DNA of 64,000 bases, from assembly GCF_026151345.1 (NCBI RefSeq), contig NZ_JAMQPR010000001.1:2490676-2554675 (forward strand), in the 5' to 3' direction. The notes beneath the pieces are model-generated. The model saw nothing but the letters and a program-made list of their open reading frames with translations. It ran no database searches and was not told the DNA's origin. Origin of the DNA: Leptospira paudalimensis. GTDB taxonomy: Bacteria; Spirochaetota; Leptospiria; Leptospirales; Leptospiraceae. Shown piece by piece: positions 19,201 to 29,214 of this stretch (the first letter of the stretch is position 1; every line of letters begins with the position of its first letter). A program made the position numbers and the translations under genes.

Positions 19201-22139
19201 GGCACAGTCGCCAATCCATTAGTCACCGTATCGATTGCCTGTATTGTGCTAGAAAGTGTTTTTCCTACGATCGTTTCTAAACCTTGCACTGGATTTTTGA
19301 TGGAAACGTATTGATCTCTTGCATTGATTTTTTTGGCATTCAAACGACCTCGCATAAAATCGATTGCCATCGATGCCATTTGGATCTGTTTTTCATTCCC
19401 TCCTGATGCTTTGATCCAAACTTTTGCGATTTCGGTATTAATTGATGATTCTACCTTTCCCTTTAATGAAGCTTTCACACCCGCAACACCACCAGATAAA
19501 TAGGCGAGTGCCATTTCCTGTACAAAAGAATCGATATTTTCTTGTGATTCTTTTTTAGTTACATACTTTTTATAATTATTTACATTTAGGGATTCAATGG
19601 CATTTAAATTTGTAATGAGCTGATTTTGGTCTTTTTTTAATGACTGAGTCACAAATGTATCAGCGATTTGATTTTTTCTTTTTTGAAGAACTTCCCAATC
19701 TTCCTCTGTCCATTCTGTAAAATAATCTTTTCGATCGACACTTTGAATTTTTCCAATAGTGCTCAATGAAATCTGTTTGCTTATCACAGACATTGAGGCA
19801 TCATATTCTCCTTCTTTATCTCGAGCACCTAACATTCCATTGTAAATTTCTTTACTAATCGTGATATTTCCATTTTTTCCTGGATCAGAAACCACATATT
19901 CTTTTTTTAACAATCCATTACATTGTGTGACACTTGGATCATCATAACATTTTCCAAAGTTGGCTTTTTCTTCATCTGATAAACTCTTATAATCTGTGCT
20001 TCCAACTAAGATCATTTCTTCTTTTGTCAATTTTCGATCACCGATCACATCCGTGTTTAAACCATAAACGTATTGGTTGATCAATTTGTTTTGTTCCTTT
20101 TTTTGGAATTCCTCAAGTTCATGATTCATTTGGACAACACTTGCGTATTGATTAACCCCATAAACCGTCCTTTGGAATGTTTCAAGCAATGAACTTTGCC
20201 CAAGCTGTATTTCATGTAAATCATTCCCTAAAAGAGATTCATTTCGAAAACCCAATAGTCTCCCTTGGTCTTGGATTGTTTTAACATTGGTTTCGAATTG
20301 AAACGGTTCTCCTATGGAAACTTTTGTTGTTACATCCCCTCTTGCATACAATTCACTCCAAGATTTCCATCCTTTCTGATTTTCTTCTTCTAACTTTTGT
20401 AACCAATTTTCTTTCGACGATTCTAAGTTAATTCGATTTTTCTGGTATTCGAGTTTTGCTTCTTCTATGAGTCCCTCTCTTTCTTCAGACCAATTTCTAA
20501 AACTATCCGAATATTGTTTCACTCTTGATTCCCAATGGGTGATGGCTGGCAATAGTTTATCCGTAAAACTATTGTTTTGCTCTTTTAATTGTGAAAAATT
20601 AGTATCCCAATATAAAGACGTAGTATAGGAAGTGTCATCATACATTTCATATAAAACAGAATATCCGATAGCACCCATTTGGTATGAATAGGTTCCTGGA
20701 GTAAAAATTGTTAAATTTCGTTCCGCTTGCCAAAATCCATACTTATTCTTTCCATCTAAAATCAAATTCCCTTGAGTATGATATGCTTGTTCAAAAGGAA
20801 CTCCCAACCCCATAATCGTGAAATTGTTAATAAAATGGTAAGCATCGGTATACAAATTGGCGTTGATCAGATTTTGCACCCTTCGACCGTCTCCCAACTT
20901 AGCATTAATCATATCTGTAAGCTGATGATAATCTGAATTATGAATGGAACGAAAAAATGATTGTAATTCCCAATCTTGAATCCCTGCAAATACCCCAACA
21001 TCTCCAGGAATGTAACTCCAATTTTCATACTTAACATCACTTGATAATTGATTGTAATTTTGATTTCTCAATATCCATTCTGCTTCTCCAATATTAAAAC
21101 TTGTTTTCGAATTGTTTAAATTAATTTGTAAGCCGGTTTGGTAAGTATAAATTCGATCATTGTAATAAGTCTGTTCAACTAATGCTTTATTGGATTCATC
21201 TGCTAAAAAGTCCCGCATCTTTGTTGCAACATTTGTAAACAACAATTCAGGATCCTTCGCATTCGAGGAGATTACATCGGAGATTTCTGTAATTAATTTA
21301 GAGAATATTTTACCTGCTTCGTTATAACTTCCATCAAAGTTTCGATACAAACAACCAGTTGTTATCTCACAAGAACCTTCGATTCCTTCTCTCATTTGTT
21401 GGATCATCGAATCTAAAGCCGTATATACCGTTTGCCTATATTCATCAATCGCATTCAAATTGTTAATGAATTGATTTTCTGTCTCTTGGAGAGTTGATAA
21501 GTATTTAACATAGTCTTTGTCAAGTGCTTCCAATGAAGAAGCAAAAGAGTCCAATCCCTCTTGTTTCGATTTTTCCCATTGGTATTCCCATTCTTCAGCT
21601 GCTCGTAAGATATTTTCCCGATTCTCATGTAACAACATCTCTTCCTGAGTGTATGATTCAAAAATGGTTTCTTTTCCTATCCTTTGGAAGTAAAGGGCAT
21701 CAACTTTACCTGTTTCTAATTTCTCCAAAAAGCTGGCACGGTTTATAAAATAATCATTTACTAAATTACGCTCCCATTCTGAATAAAATACTGATGCTTC
21801 CGAAAACAAAGTTCGCCTTCTCTCATCCACATAACCTTCGTTTGTGATAAATGCATCTTCTCCAATTTCCTTTTTTAAAAGTTCATCAATCTGATGATTC
21901 GCCTCTGATTGCCAAGTAATCACCGCATTTGTCAATACTGACTCTACACCTTCCTCCCAATCTTGCAATGAAGTGGAAAAATACAATCTCCCATATAAAT
22001 CTGCATATTCATTTGCCTGATAAGATGGGATCTCCCAGGTATCTTGCAGAGATTGGGAAAAAACATGATTTGAAATGAATAAATAATAACTAATGAAAAC
22101 GAACGATATGGCTCTTAACCAAAAATGATATGATAACAT
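16248..22139 (-). CDS. Giant secreted protein (1963 aa) with C-terminal NlpC/P60-like domain
   Basis: An N-terminal signal peptide (residues 1-29, ending HVFSQS) is followed by ~900 residues of helical, coiled-coil-like sequence rich in W, Q and N. A region with hydrophobic and Gly/Ser-rich stretches follows (about 1230-1500), including a possible membrane segment LLLGGFGAFNLL. The charged C-terminal third holds a candidate NlpC/P60-like domain: Cys1755 in ETDCIRYIGAVLFGAGL, the element LKVGTIGI, His1866 in SDHIYIIIG and Glu1888 in ISESAGG. From memory it resembles the Leptospira-restricted giant family catalogued as TIGR04388 (putative large structural protein). It lies 33 bp downstream of the RND-type genes and overlaps the following lipoprotein gene, so it is probably the cargo or effector of that operon. 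Confidence 0.8.
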   Translation of the reverse strand: MLSYHFWLRAISFVFISYYLFISNHVFSQSLQDTWEIPSYQANEYADLYGRLYFSTSLQDWEEGVESVLTNAVITWQSEANHQIDELLKKEIGEDAFITNEGYVDERRRTLFSEASVFYSEWERNLVNDYFINRASFLEKLETGKVDALYFQRIGKETIFESYTQEEMLLHENRENILRAAEEWEYQWEKSKQEGLDSFASSLEALDKDYVKYLSTLQETENQFINNLNAIDEYRQTVYTALDSMIQQMREGIEGSCEITTGCLYRNFDGSYNEAGKIFSKLITEISDVISSNAKDPELLFTNVATKMRDFLADESNKALVEQTYYNDRIYTYQTGLQINLNNSKTSFNIGEAEWILRNQNYNQLSSDVKYENWSYIPGDVGVFAGIQDWELQSFFRSIHNSDYHQLTDMINAKLGDGRRVQNLINANLYTDAYHFINNFTIMGLGVPFEQAYHTQGNLILDGKNKYGFWQAERNLTIFTPGTYSYQMGAIGYSVLYEMYDDTSYTTSLYWDTNFSQLKEQNNSFTDKLLPAITHWESRVKQYSDSFRNWSEEREGLIEEAKLEYQKNRINLESSKENWLQKLEEENQKGWKSWSELYARGDVTTKVSIGEPFQFETNVKTIQDQGRLLGFRNESLLGNDLHEIQLGQSSLLETFQRTVYGVNQYASVVQMNHELEEFQKKEQNKLINQYVYGLNTDVIGDRKLTKEEMILVGSTDYKSLSDEEKANFGKCYDDPSVTQCNGLLKKEYVVSDPGKNGNITISKEIYNGMLGARDKEGEYDASMSVISKQISLSTIGKIQSVDRKDYFTEWTEEDWEVLQKRKNQIADTFVTQSLKKDQNQLITNLNAIESLNVNNYKKYVTKKESQENIDSFVQEMALAYLSGGVAGVKASLKGKVESSINTEIAKVWIKASGGNEKQIQMASMAIDFMRGRLNAKKINARDQYVSIKNPVQGLETIVGKTLSSTIQAIDTVTNGLATVPINLALSGVMALTKQFIGDKNYQKLNQQISGSNTRLEEIKKNEEQIIESSVSLSLARASGLPTETIAKLIGDIRGQQKAKKADKAMSNDIISDIGSQITGAIGGILKTAVVAIGIPDDQIYNLMSDAHRFANARNLDQTSDSLANYGYTLQTFGLQANWTKHQSSNVDLNDNNAVVTEFGKSLLAKELAKEYGIDESFVRQSLDGVYGKYQKKKSEEKAQNTAVRQTVINSASLAITLGASGVWSSANSALTKVGKFANVLTKGVIPATARVGQVVTTTILQTAAGSQEGTKGAVAGFANGSLLGLTNSFGKFQTGIFKGMMPGVGVTYSEQNGWGGSVGIGNSINNVSYSIAEKGNSSLQFSQAIAKELQFATELTSNQSYKIGLNYNPSGEGPRKNWNFSLMYDLKGSGLSGSVGYTEPNSKLGVISNIDPNEISYTSTLQGVSIGTNSKDGFQLEEFNFANQNINMAQDTSDVTDQNGNVIENEGDSPLSDIAGQIGMFGSLLLGGFGAFNLLRNRMSGGSSFLQVGSDMGKMKFEANSDRSIFSRLTDPIQKGLFWFGESVSRYADSFTPDQTKENVRNTKEPLSAKETDRISKLKTSIIDDYQKDSRLDTEKKLYELKQAGVDITEIEAKIKVKRGGKDVPMSKAVERSLNEYKRLRESRSVRPIGSEVVEYVSSSDALSKVNATFDPKKETIDAYVKRLGDEISKYSEDVDLSTNELVSLHCANVAKLLGDNLMSKIKYKQSQLIDGKEVASAVNTVDENGFRKISETDCIRYIGAVLFGAGLTEKGNFANLNSDVYLTPEEMERMASEFKAGFVHKNGVEYFRQAGSFTKLVSERLTTESELIAHKAKGVIPDLKVGTIGITRKMETVEGTNRDAMKSDHIYIIIGKKINPTLGVTEYLISESAGGKGVQNRWIRAETNARIREIYHSKLLRENYSASEIKLKMKNLKLPNIESDYLTRSEFYELKPQTRELYESSN

Positions 22140-22172
22140 AAAGAACCTCAGATTTAAGAGGTGAACCTTTTG

Positions 22173-24842
22173 TTATCTGGTTCTAAATATTTTTAAATTG
22201 TTTTTAAATTTATCACTTAATATCCCGAAAACTTGGAATAAAAACAGTGACTGGAATAAATCAACACCTGCTTTCCATGGATAAAAATAAGTACCAAATA
22301 ACAATCCAAGATACGGAAGACTTAGATAAAATGGAATGTTATTCTTCTTATAAGAATTCATCCGAAAAAAGAGGAATAAAAATGGGATAAAGCAGAATTG
22401 ATCATAATTTCTGTTAAAAAATTGGGTTTGCCATTTACACAGAATTACGTAAGCAAACATAAACGATAAAAATTCGATAGAGTATTTTTTACGAAAGAAG
22501 AAAGGTATGAAACATAAAAACAAATATATAAACCGATATCTGCTTGTCTCGTGATTCGTTTTGGACCGCTCTACCAATTGAGTCTTATCTTTACCGAGTA
22601 ATGTTCGAATCCCTTCTTCCATTGAATGCCAATTGATACTCTCACCTTTAACAATGATTTCCATACTTGTCTCTGCATTTTTATGGTATATTTTTCCCAA
22701 ATTTTGACGGGTTGAATAATGCCTTAGCGATTCAATATAATGGATTCTTCCATTTCCAATGACAACTGGCTGTTTTTTGAAATTCTCTTTTGAAATCGTA
22801 TGAATTGAATTCAATTTCACATCAACTAACTTTCCACCGTATAACATTTTACTCACAACATTCGGTTGTAATAAAAGATTTGTTTCCCGAATTGAAGGAT
22901 CAAAACCGACTCCCATTTTTGCTAAATGAAACGGATCAGCCTTAAACTCGATACCTTCTGTTGAAGGTTGGAATCCTAAGATTACTTCTGTTACTTTTTT
23001 TTGTGCCTGAATCCATGGAATGATCCTTAAAACTGATGTTTCTAATGATTTTGGATCCGTATTAGTGAATCTTAAAATTGTAGATTCAAACCCATCCATT
23101 TCTTCTATAAAATGGAAGTAACCCATTTCCGATGGTAGGTTTTTAAAATGAAAAGGGAAAATACCTTCCTTCCATTTCATATAAAAATCAGACCTGGTAT
23201 TTTTATGAGTCACTACAAGTAAGTTTGTCAATTGTTTCTGCAAGATTGATTGTTCGACTTGTTTTGTAATTCGGATCCTCTCTGATTCTGCAACATAGGA
23301 AGGAAACTCCAATTTTGCCAATTGTATATTATCCATATGAGGAAAGGAGGATACAGGTTTAAACAGCAGAGGTAAAGAATATAAGAAGGATAAAACAAAG
23401 AACGAGAATGATAAAAAAGGAATCGTATGTAAACGCGGATGTTCCTTCTTTGAAACCAATTCATTCAATTTTTGTATTTGTAAATCTTTTAAGGAAAAAC
23501 TTTGTTTTCCTTCCCTTTGCCAAAATATAAAAAACGAATGTAGAAGAATTGGATATAAAACGAGAGCAAATAAAAAGATCAGGACTAAATTTAAAATCGA
23601 AGTGGGAACCAACTGGAAATAAAACGAAACAAATAAAATCAAACTTCCCGCATACAATTGTTTCTTATGTAGAATCATCCTTCGAAAGTGAATAAAAGGC
23701 AATTGTACTTTCAAAAGTAACAAAAATACAAAACTTGAAATACCTATACTTATTCCCAAACTTGTGAGACTAAAAAACAAAATCATAAGGAAGAGAATAA
23801 ATATTAACGTGTGTTTAATGGTCAGTATCCATTCCCTTTTCAAAAAACCAAAATAAAGGAAATAAAAAACCTCTATTACAAGGTAAAAGTAAAAAATGAA
23901 CTTTATGTTCTCTATCAATTCCTCATGACTTGAAAACACAAATTGCCAATCAGGGTCTTCAGGCAGATATGAATCCAAAAATAACGACAATTGGATGAGA
24001 TGGAAAGGATTGTTCGCAATGATCACGATTGATTCAAAACTCGAGCCATTGATTCTTGTGTGATTTTTTCCGTAAACTTTCGTTATACTAGTCGTTGCTA
24101 TTTTTCCAAGAGGAAGAAAAGTTTTCCCTTGGGCCAAAATTAAAACTTTTTCCCATTCAGTTGGATCAACTGGGTATTCCTTTAAAAAATATTGATTTTG
24201 TCCAGGTTCAAAGGAAACCGAATCTACATGATGGCGTAAACGATCATAAATTTCCGACATGGAGGGACTTACGCCATCTAGTAGATGGTTATGGTCTACA
24301 TTGATTTGGATTTCCGCTTCAGACTCAGGTTGGTATGTAATTTTTTTAACACCAGTTAGATTCTGAATTTTTCGTAATAACTCAGACGGAGGAGGCATCT
24401 TCGTTTTTGAAATTCTACGGAGGAGGATCAAATTCGAATCATTTCCAGAATCAAACGTAAACCTTGGAAATAATACACCTTTGGGGAATACATTTTGATT
24501 CAAAATGTATAAATTTCGAATTGTTCGTAAAAATTCCTCTTTTTGGATTCCTTCATTCAGTTTTAAGTGCATGGAAATACTTCCAAATTCAGAAACAGAT
24601 TTAATTTCCAAATACCCACTCACAGATTTTAACATCATCTCCCAAGGTTTTGTAAGCGACTCTTCCACTTGGTCAGTCGTTTTGCCTGGCCAATTTTGTG
24701 TTATCACCAATGTATGTTGGTCAAATATTTCCCTATTTTCGCTTAAAATTATTTCTCTACATGTCATCAGGGAAATCAAAATGATAGTTCCAAAAAACAT
24801 TAACCATTGGTATGGAAACCGTGTGACAAAGAAGAAACTCAT
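22173..24842 (-). CDS. Diverged RND-like inner-membrane protein (second subunit)
   Basis: This 889-residue protein retains the RND plan in degenerate form. There is an N-terminal TM1, a first periplasmic loop with porter-like segments (NWPGKTTDQVEESLTKPWE, SGYLEIKSVSEFG), a membrane bundle, a second large periplasmic loop from about residue 500, and a C-terminal bundle. The TM4 equivalent (GISSFVFLLLLKVQLPF) has no acidic residues, so it cannot carry the canonical proton relay. It overlaps the preceding RND gene by 4 nt, as expected for an obligate hetero-oligomer in which one subunit has lost transport residues. It is shorter than AcrB (~1050 aa). Transport function by itself is doubtful. 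Confidence 0.75.
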   Translation of the reverse strand: MSFFFVTRFPYQWLMFFGTIILISLMTCREIILSENREIFDQHTLVITQNWPGKTTDQVEESLTKPWEMMLKSVSGYLEIKSVSEFGSISMHLKLNEGIQKEEFLRTIRNLYILNQNVFPKGVLFPRFTFDSGNDSNLILLRRISKTKMPPPSELLRKIQNLTGVKKITYQPESEAEIQINVDHNHLLDGVSPSMSEIYDRLRHHVDSVSFEPGQNQYFLKEYPVDPTEWEKVLILAQGKTFLPLGKIATTSITKVYGKNHTRINGSSFESIVIIANNPFHLIQLSLFLDSYLPEDPDWQFVFSSHEELIENIKFIFYFYLVIEVFYFLYFGFLKREWILTIKHTLIFILFLMILFFSLTSLGISIGISSFVFLLLLKVQLPFIHFRRMILHKKQLYAGSLILFVSFYFQLVPTSILNLVLIFLFALVLYPILLHSFFIFWQREGKQSFSLKDLQIQKLNELVSKKEHPRLHTIPFLSFSFFVLSFLYSLPLLFKPVSSFPHMDNIQLAKLEFPSYVAESERIRITKQVEQSILQKQLTNLLVVTHKNTRSDFYMKWKEGIFPFHFKNLPSEMGYFHFIEEMDGFESTILRFTNTDPKSLETSVLRIIPWIQAQKKVTEVILGFQPSTEGIEFKADPFHLAKMGVGFDPSIRETNLLLQPNVVSKMLYGGKLVDVKLNSIHTISKENFKKQPVVIGNGRIHYIESLRHYSTRQNLGKIYHKNAETSMEIIVKGESINWHSMEEGIRTLLGKDKTQLVERSKTNHETSRYRFIYLFLCFIPFFFRKKYSIEFLSFMFAYVILCKWQTQFFNRNYDQFCFIPFLFLFFRMNSYKKNNIPFYLSLPYLGLLFGTYFYPWKAGVDLFQSLFLFQVFGILSDKFKNNLKIFRTR

Positions 24843-27820
24843 GCTGGGAAATCATAAAAGTTTTTGAAAATTTTTGGATAAAGGTAAAAAACAAACACGT
24901 AAGAAACGAGAATTCCGATACACATTGTCACTGCTATTGCTCGGACAAATTCGGAGCCAGGGAATACAATGAAAACAACTGGCAACAATCCAAAGAACGT
25001 ACTTCCAAAATTGAGTAAAATTGGTTTTTGTAACCAATCAAACACGGTTTTGATTCTAAGAGAAATGTTGGGGATCTCTCGTGTTAGTTCCCATCTTTCA
25101 CCATAAAGAGAAATACTATCAATGGATAAACCTATCAAAATAACAAGTCCCATATAATGTCCAAAATGAATCTCTGGAATAGTAATAATCAATAACACTG
25201 TCACCGACAGAAAGTAACAGAAACTAATTGAAAGATACAAAAATGGTCGATAAAATGATTCGTAAATTCCAACTAACGCCAAATAGATTAAAGTATAAGA
25301 ACAAATTAATAAAACAAATAATGTCATATAAAAATCAAATGTTTCTTTTTTGGAAGAATTGATATAGTATTGTAGTCCTTCTATTTTATTTGTAAGGATA
25401 CTAGTTTCGATTCCAATTTCGCCACCCCACTCTAAATAAAATTTTCCTGATTCCCTTTGGTAGACAGAATACGAGTTTTGCTCTGTCATTTGGAATAATG
25501 ATTCAGGGAAAATTGGATCTTTGCCTGCTGATTTAAAAACTGGTAAAGAAGAAGATGGAGTATTTTTTGATTCCTCACCTCCCTTACCTATTGATAAATA
25601 CATTGGAAGTGGGTAAACTTTACCCAAATTACCCAAGAATTTTGGAGAATTTCGGTATAGAAGATTTATTTCTAGATCATCTATATCCGGTTGAACTTCA
25701 GAATTGGGTACAATTTTGGATTTCCAAACTTTCATTTTGATGGGTGAAGGGATAAAGTAAAAATTTCCACCTAACTTCTCTTCAGTCTTCAAATGAAGAA
25801 CCTGATTTGCAAAACGATTCAATTCCTCCCAATTTTCATGTAGGAAAACAATCTTATCTACAGGAAGGAAAGGTAAAGAATGAGATAATTCAGAATGAAG
25901 TTCGGAAACTGCCACTTGCCAGCGATTCAAGTTGATCAATTGAAGCGTTTCAGAGAGCCATTGTTCAGATCCATCAAAGTCAAAGTATTTGATAACAAAA
26001 GGAACAGCATTTATATTCGGATCCATTTGATCCGAATGTATATTTTGAGGCAAGATCACAATATTTTGTGACAATTGGTTTCCATTGGATCGATTCAGAA
26101 TTTCATTCATGAGGAATGTTTCTTCCAAAAACTGAATTTTATATTTTGGTTCTACATGAATCAACTTTCCAATCGGCTTTGGTTTAGGAAAAATATGGAA
26201 TTGGTCTTGATGCGGATACAAAACAAATGTTAAAAATAAAAACGTTAAACAAAGTATCACAATACAATGTTTCCAATGGAAAATCATATTTGAATCCAAT
26301 GACAAATGGAACAGAACCTTCTCTTTCTGATCTGTTTTTTTACGAAGTGTTGGATTAAAAGTAAGAAATAATAAAGGAACTACCGTGACAGAAGTCACTA
26401 AACTAGAAAAGATTAACAAGACAATGCTTAGGCCAATATCATAAAAAAAATCCCTCCACTCATGTGCATACAATAATAAAGGGAAAATCACAACCATTGT
26501 TGTTAATCCTGAACAAAACAGGGAAATCAAAACATTTCTTACACCATCCGTGACAGTTCTTACATTCACCCCTCCCTTCTTACATTCTGATTGAATTGAG
26601 TAATATATCAAATTATTCGAATCGAATAACATACCGATTCCAACGGATATGCCACTGATACTCAATAAATTGACCGAAATAGCGAATAGATTCATAAGAT
26701 GGAAAAAACAAACCAGAGAAAAGATGACGGAAAATAACAAACACAAAACGGGGAACCATTCTTTATACAATGAATAGGAGAATATGAGAGCACATAATAA
26801 ACTTGCTAAGAGAAAGAAAAAAAATTGTACCAATTGTTTTGTTAATTCTGTTGAAGTGTCTGAGTATACAATAGGTTGAATCGATTGTTTGTATTCTTTT
26901 AAAATCCGTTGGATTTGAGATGAGAGTTTTAATGGATCTTGGGCTCTATCGGCATAAATAGCAAAATAGACAGAATCATTCCCACCATTTTGAACAATTT
27001 GATTCACTGAGGATTGAAGAATCGATGTTTCTGCAATCTCTTCTAAAGTAATGTATTTGGAATCTCCTAAATGGATTGGAAATTTTCGAATCTCTTCCAA
27101 TGAGGATATCTCAGGTCCATACTTAATTTCCGTTTCCCTGCCTACATCAAATAGTTTTCCAAGTGATCCAGCTTGCATGGCAGAAATAATTTGTAACTCA
27201 ATGTCCTTGATTTTGACTGGATGTAAGTTTAACAATGTATCTCGTAAGTGAATTAAACCAAAGGATTCAGAATCACCAATTTTTTTCACTTCGATCACTC
27301 CAGAAATTCTCTCTAGTTTGTATTTCAATTGATTGATCAAAAATGAGAAATTTTCCTTTGGTAAATTGGTTCGTTTGGAGATCGTAAATTCAAAAAATGG
27401 ATTTTGGTTTTCACTTCCCATTTGTACTTTGGGAGTTCCAACTCCAAGTGGTAGTTCATCTTTTATTTCAAATAATAACTGAAATAACTCTTCCTTAAAT
27501 TCCCAGACAGATACTTCCGATTGTAATAAAATTTTAATCTTTGATAGTCCATGTTCTGAATGTGTTCGAATTTGTTTGACTGCTTTCAGTGATGAAATGC
27601 GTTTTGACATTGGCAAACTTAATGTCTGATCAACTTCTTCAGCTGAATGATTGGCGAATGATGTCGTAATCTGATATTGTAAGGGAGTCAGGTTTGGTAA
27701 TAATTGGAACCGAAAACGATTCATTTGAAAATAAATACCAATGAACATCAAAATCATAGAGACCCAACACAATCGATTGTGTGTTTCAAAAAATTGGATC
27801 ATATTTCTAACGATGATCAT
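24839..27820 (-). CDS. RND superfamily transporter-like protein with altered proton relay
   Basis: This 993-residue protein is close to full RND length. It has TM1, a porter/docking loop (about 40-330) with the typical SAEEVDQTLSLPMSKRI and SLEEIRKFPI segments, a TM2-TM6 bundle, a second periplasmic loop and a TM8-TM12 bundle. In TM4 (GIGMLFDSNN) Asp400 matches AcrB Asp407, but the Asp408 position is Ser401. In TM10 (IGLSIDSISLY) the AcrB Lys940 position is Asp901. Energy coupling is therefore non-canonical or changed. ATGA overlaps with the adaptor gene upstream and the second RND-like gene downstream indicate a stoichiometric complex. Confidence 0.85.
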   Translation of the reverse strand: MIIVRNMIQFFETHNRLCWVSMILMFIGIYFQMNRFRFQLLPNLTPLQYQITTSFANHSAEEVDQTLSLPMSKRISSLKAVKQIRTHSEHGLSKIKILLQSEVSVWEFKEELFQLLFEIKDELPLGVGTPKVQMGSENQNPFFEFTISKRTNLPKENFSFLINQLKYKLERISGVIEVKKIGDSESFGLIHLRDTLLNLHPVKIKDIELQIISAMQAGSLGKLFDVGRETEIKYGPEISSLEEIRKFPIHLGDSKYITLEEIAETSILQSSVNQIVQNGGNDSVYFAIYADRAQDPLKLSSQIQRILKEYKQSIQPIVYSDTSTELTKQLVQFFFFLLASLLCALIFSYSLYKEWFPVLCLLFSVIFSLVCFFHLMNLFAISVNLLSISGISVGIGMLFDSNNLIYYSIQSECKKGGVNVRTVTDGVRNVLISLFCSGLTTMVVIFPLLLYAHEWRDFFYDIGLSIVLLIFSSLVTSVTVVPLLFLTFNPTLRKKTDQKEKVLFHLSLDSNMIFHWKHCIVILCLTFLFLTFVLYPHQDQFHIFPKPKPIGKLIHVEPKYKIQFLEETFLMNEILNRSNGNQLSQNIVILPQNIHSDQMDPNINAVPFVIKYFDFDGSEQWLSETLQLINLNRWQVAVSELHSELSHSLPFLPVDKIVFLHENWEELNRFANQVLHLKTEEKLGGNFYFIPSPIKMKVWKSKIVPNSEVQPDIDDLEINLLYRNSPKFLGNLGKVYPLPMYLSIGKGGEESKNTPSSSLPVFKSAGKDPIFPESLFQMTEQNSYSVYQRESGKFYLEWGGEIGIETSILTNKIEGLQYYINSSKKETFDFYMTLFVLLICSYTLIYLALVGIYESFYRPFLYLSISFCYFLSVTVLLIITIPEIHFGHYMGLVILIGLSIDSISLYGERWELTREIPNISLRIKTVFDWLQKPILLNFGSTFFGLLPVVFIVFPGSEFVRAIAVTMCIGILVSYVFVFYLYPKIFKNFYDFPA

Positions 27821-29214
27821 CTTACATTGATTTGGAAAAAGTCTTCTTCAGTGATTCCCGTAATGATTTCCATTTCAGATTGGTTGAGAGGTTTACATTC
27901 AACATATCGTTTTTCAACAGATTCACCAGATTTAACCATCAGATAATATCCAGAAGATTCATCACCTAACATAGAATTTGTTGGAACGACAATACTATCC
28001 CTCATTCCTTCTGTTTCCACATGGACAAGACCAAACATCCCAGGAAGTAATGATATTAGATTTTTTTGTAACTTTGCCCTAACTCCGATTCCATGGGAAC
28101 GAACATCCAAATAACTACTTATTTTATCGATTTTACCAATTACAAATTGAGAACCTTCTAAGCTCGGGTGAAACGTAACCTCTTTACCTAGTTTCATCAA
28201 CCTTAGATCTGATTCACCTATTTGATACGATACCGACAAATCTCCATTTTCAATGAGTGTAATCGCTGGTAAATGATTGGTTAGTTCTCCTTCCTTGAGG
28301 TGGACTTTAAAAATTGATCCAGATTTAGGAGCATATAATTTAAATTCTGAAATCATTTGTTGATTTGTTTGTATTTGATTTTCGAGAATTTTCGTATTGG
28401 TAACACTTAAATCATATTCTGTTTTCTCAATTAAGGAATTTTGGCGTTTCCAAATTTTAATCTTATCGCTTATTGAGTCTGTATCTTCCGGAAAATCTAA
28501 TCGAAGTGTAGTGAGTAAACTCTCTCTGTCACGGATTAGATTTTTATAATAAGCCAGTTTTGTATCGACATCCAATTTCCAACGATCAAGCTCTGATAAA
28601 GAAACAAAACCTTCCTTCCACATTGTTTCTTTTTTCTCTTTTGTCACTTTTGCCGTTTCCCATTCGGCTCTTGCAACTTCTACTAATTCTGTTTTTTTAT
28701 CGATTTCTCGGATCTTAACTTCGATTAGATTTTCTGCTTGTTTCCATTTTTCCAAAGCGATGATCTGATGTGCTTTTGCTACTTCCAATGAAATCGATAG
28801 TTTTTCACCCTCTAATCGGAGTAACTCATCATCTAATTGTAATAACAATTCTCCCTTTTTAACGGACTGGCCCTCAGCAACATGAAGGAATTTAATCCTA
28901 CCTAAATGTTTGGTTTGCAATTGGATTTCCTTTGTTGCTTCCACTGTTGCTGGAAATTCCAATGTAATTCGTTTTTGGATCACGTGTGGTTTTTGAAATA
29001 AAGGAACATCCTTTAGATACCCAATTGCATATACATTTTGATCAGCTTGGAACCAGTCCTTGTGATACAAGATTGTTGTCAGCCAAGGGAATCGATCTCG
29101 GATGTTCTCATTGGAAAACCATGTAAAAAGAATGGAGAGAGTTATGGAAACAAGGAAGTAAAGTATAATGTATTTAAGTTTAGATTTTATGATCTGAAGG
29201 ATTTTTGCTTTCAT
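27817..29214 (-). CDS. HlyD/RND-type periplasmic adaptor (membrane fusion) protein
   Basis: This 465-residue adaptor has one N-terminal membrane anchor (about 15-35). Its two lipoyl half-motifs are EGQSVKKGELLLQLDDE (about 115-131) and APKSGSIFKVHLKEGE (about 295-310). A long alpha-helical hairpin lies between them (about 135-290), with beta-barrel and membrane-proximal domains after (SLLPGMFGLVHVET). Such proteins bridge an inner-membrane pump to a TolC-type channel; both partners are in this operon. The hairpin is long, which suits a TolC-reaching geometry. It overlaps both neighbouring genes by 4 nt. Confidence 0.88.
   Translation of the reverse strand: MKAKILQIIKSKLKYIILYFLVSITLSILFTWFSNENIRDRFPWLTTILYHKDWFQADQNVYAIGYLKDVPLFQKPHVIQKRITLEFPATVEATKEIQLQTKHLGRIKFLHVAEGQSVKKGELLLQLDDELLRLEGEKLSISLEVAKAHQIIALEKWKQAENLIEVKIREIDKKTELVEVARAEWETAKVTKEKKETMWKEGFVSLSELDRWKLDVDTKLAYYKNLIRDRESLLTTLRLDFPEDTDSISDKIKIWKRQNSLIEKTEYDLSVTNTKILENQIQTNQQMISEFKLYAPKSGSIFKVHLKEGELTNHLPAITLIENGDLSVSYQIGESDLRLMKLGKEVTFHPSLEGSQFVIGKIDKISSYLDVRSHGIGVRAKLQKNLISLLPGMFGLVHVETEGMRDSIVVPTNSMLGDESSGYYLMVKSGESVEKRYVECKPLNQSEMEIITGITEEDFFQINVR

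Noticed and set aside
22173..27820. A single RND gene split by a frameshift
   Set aside because: Each ORF has its own N-terminal TM1, a first and second periplasmic domain, and near full length; they overlap by a clean ATGA. Two paralogous subunits fit better.
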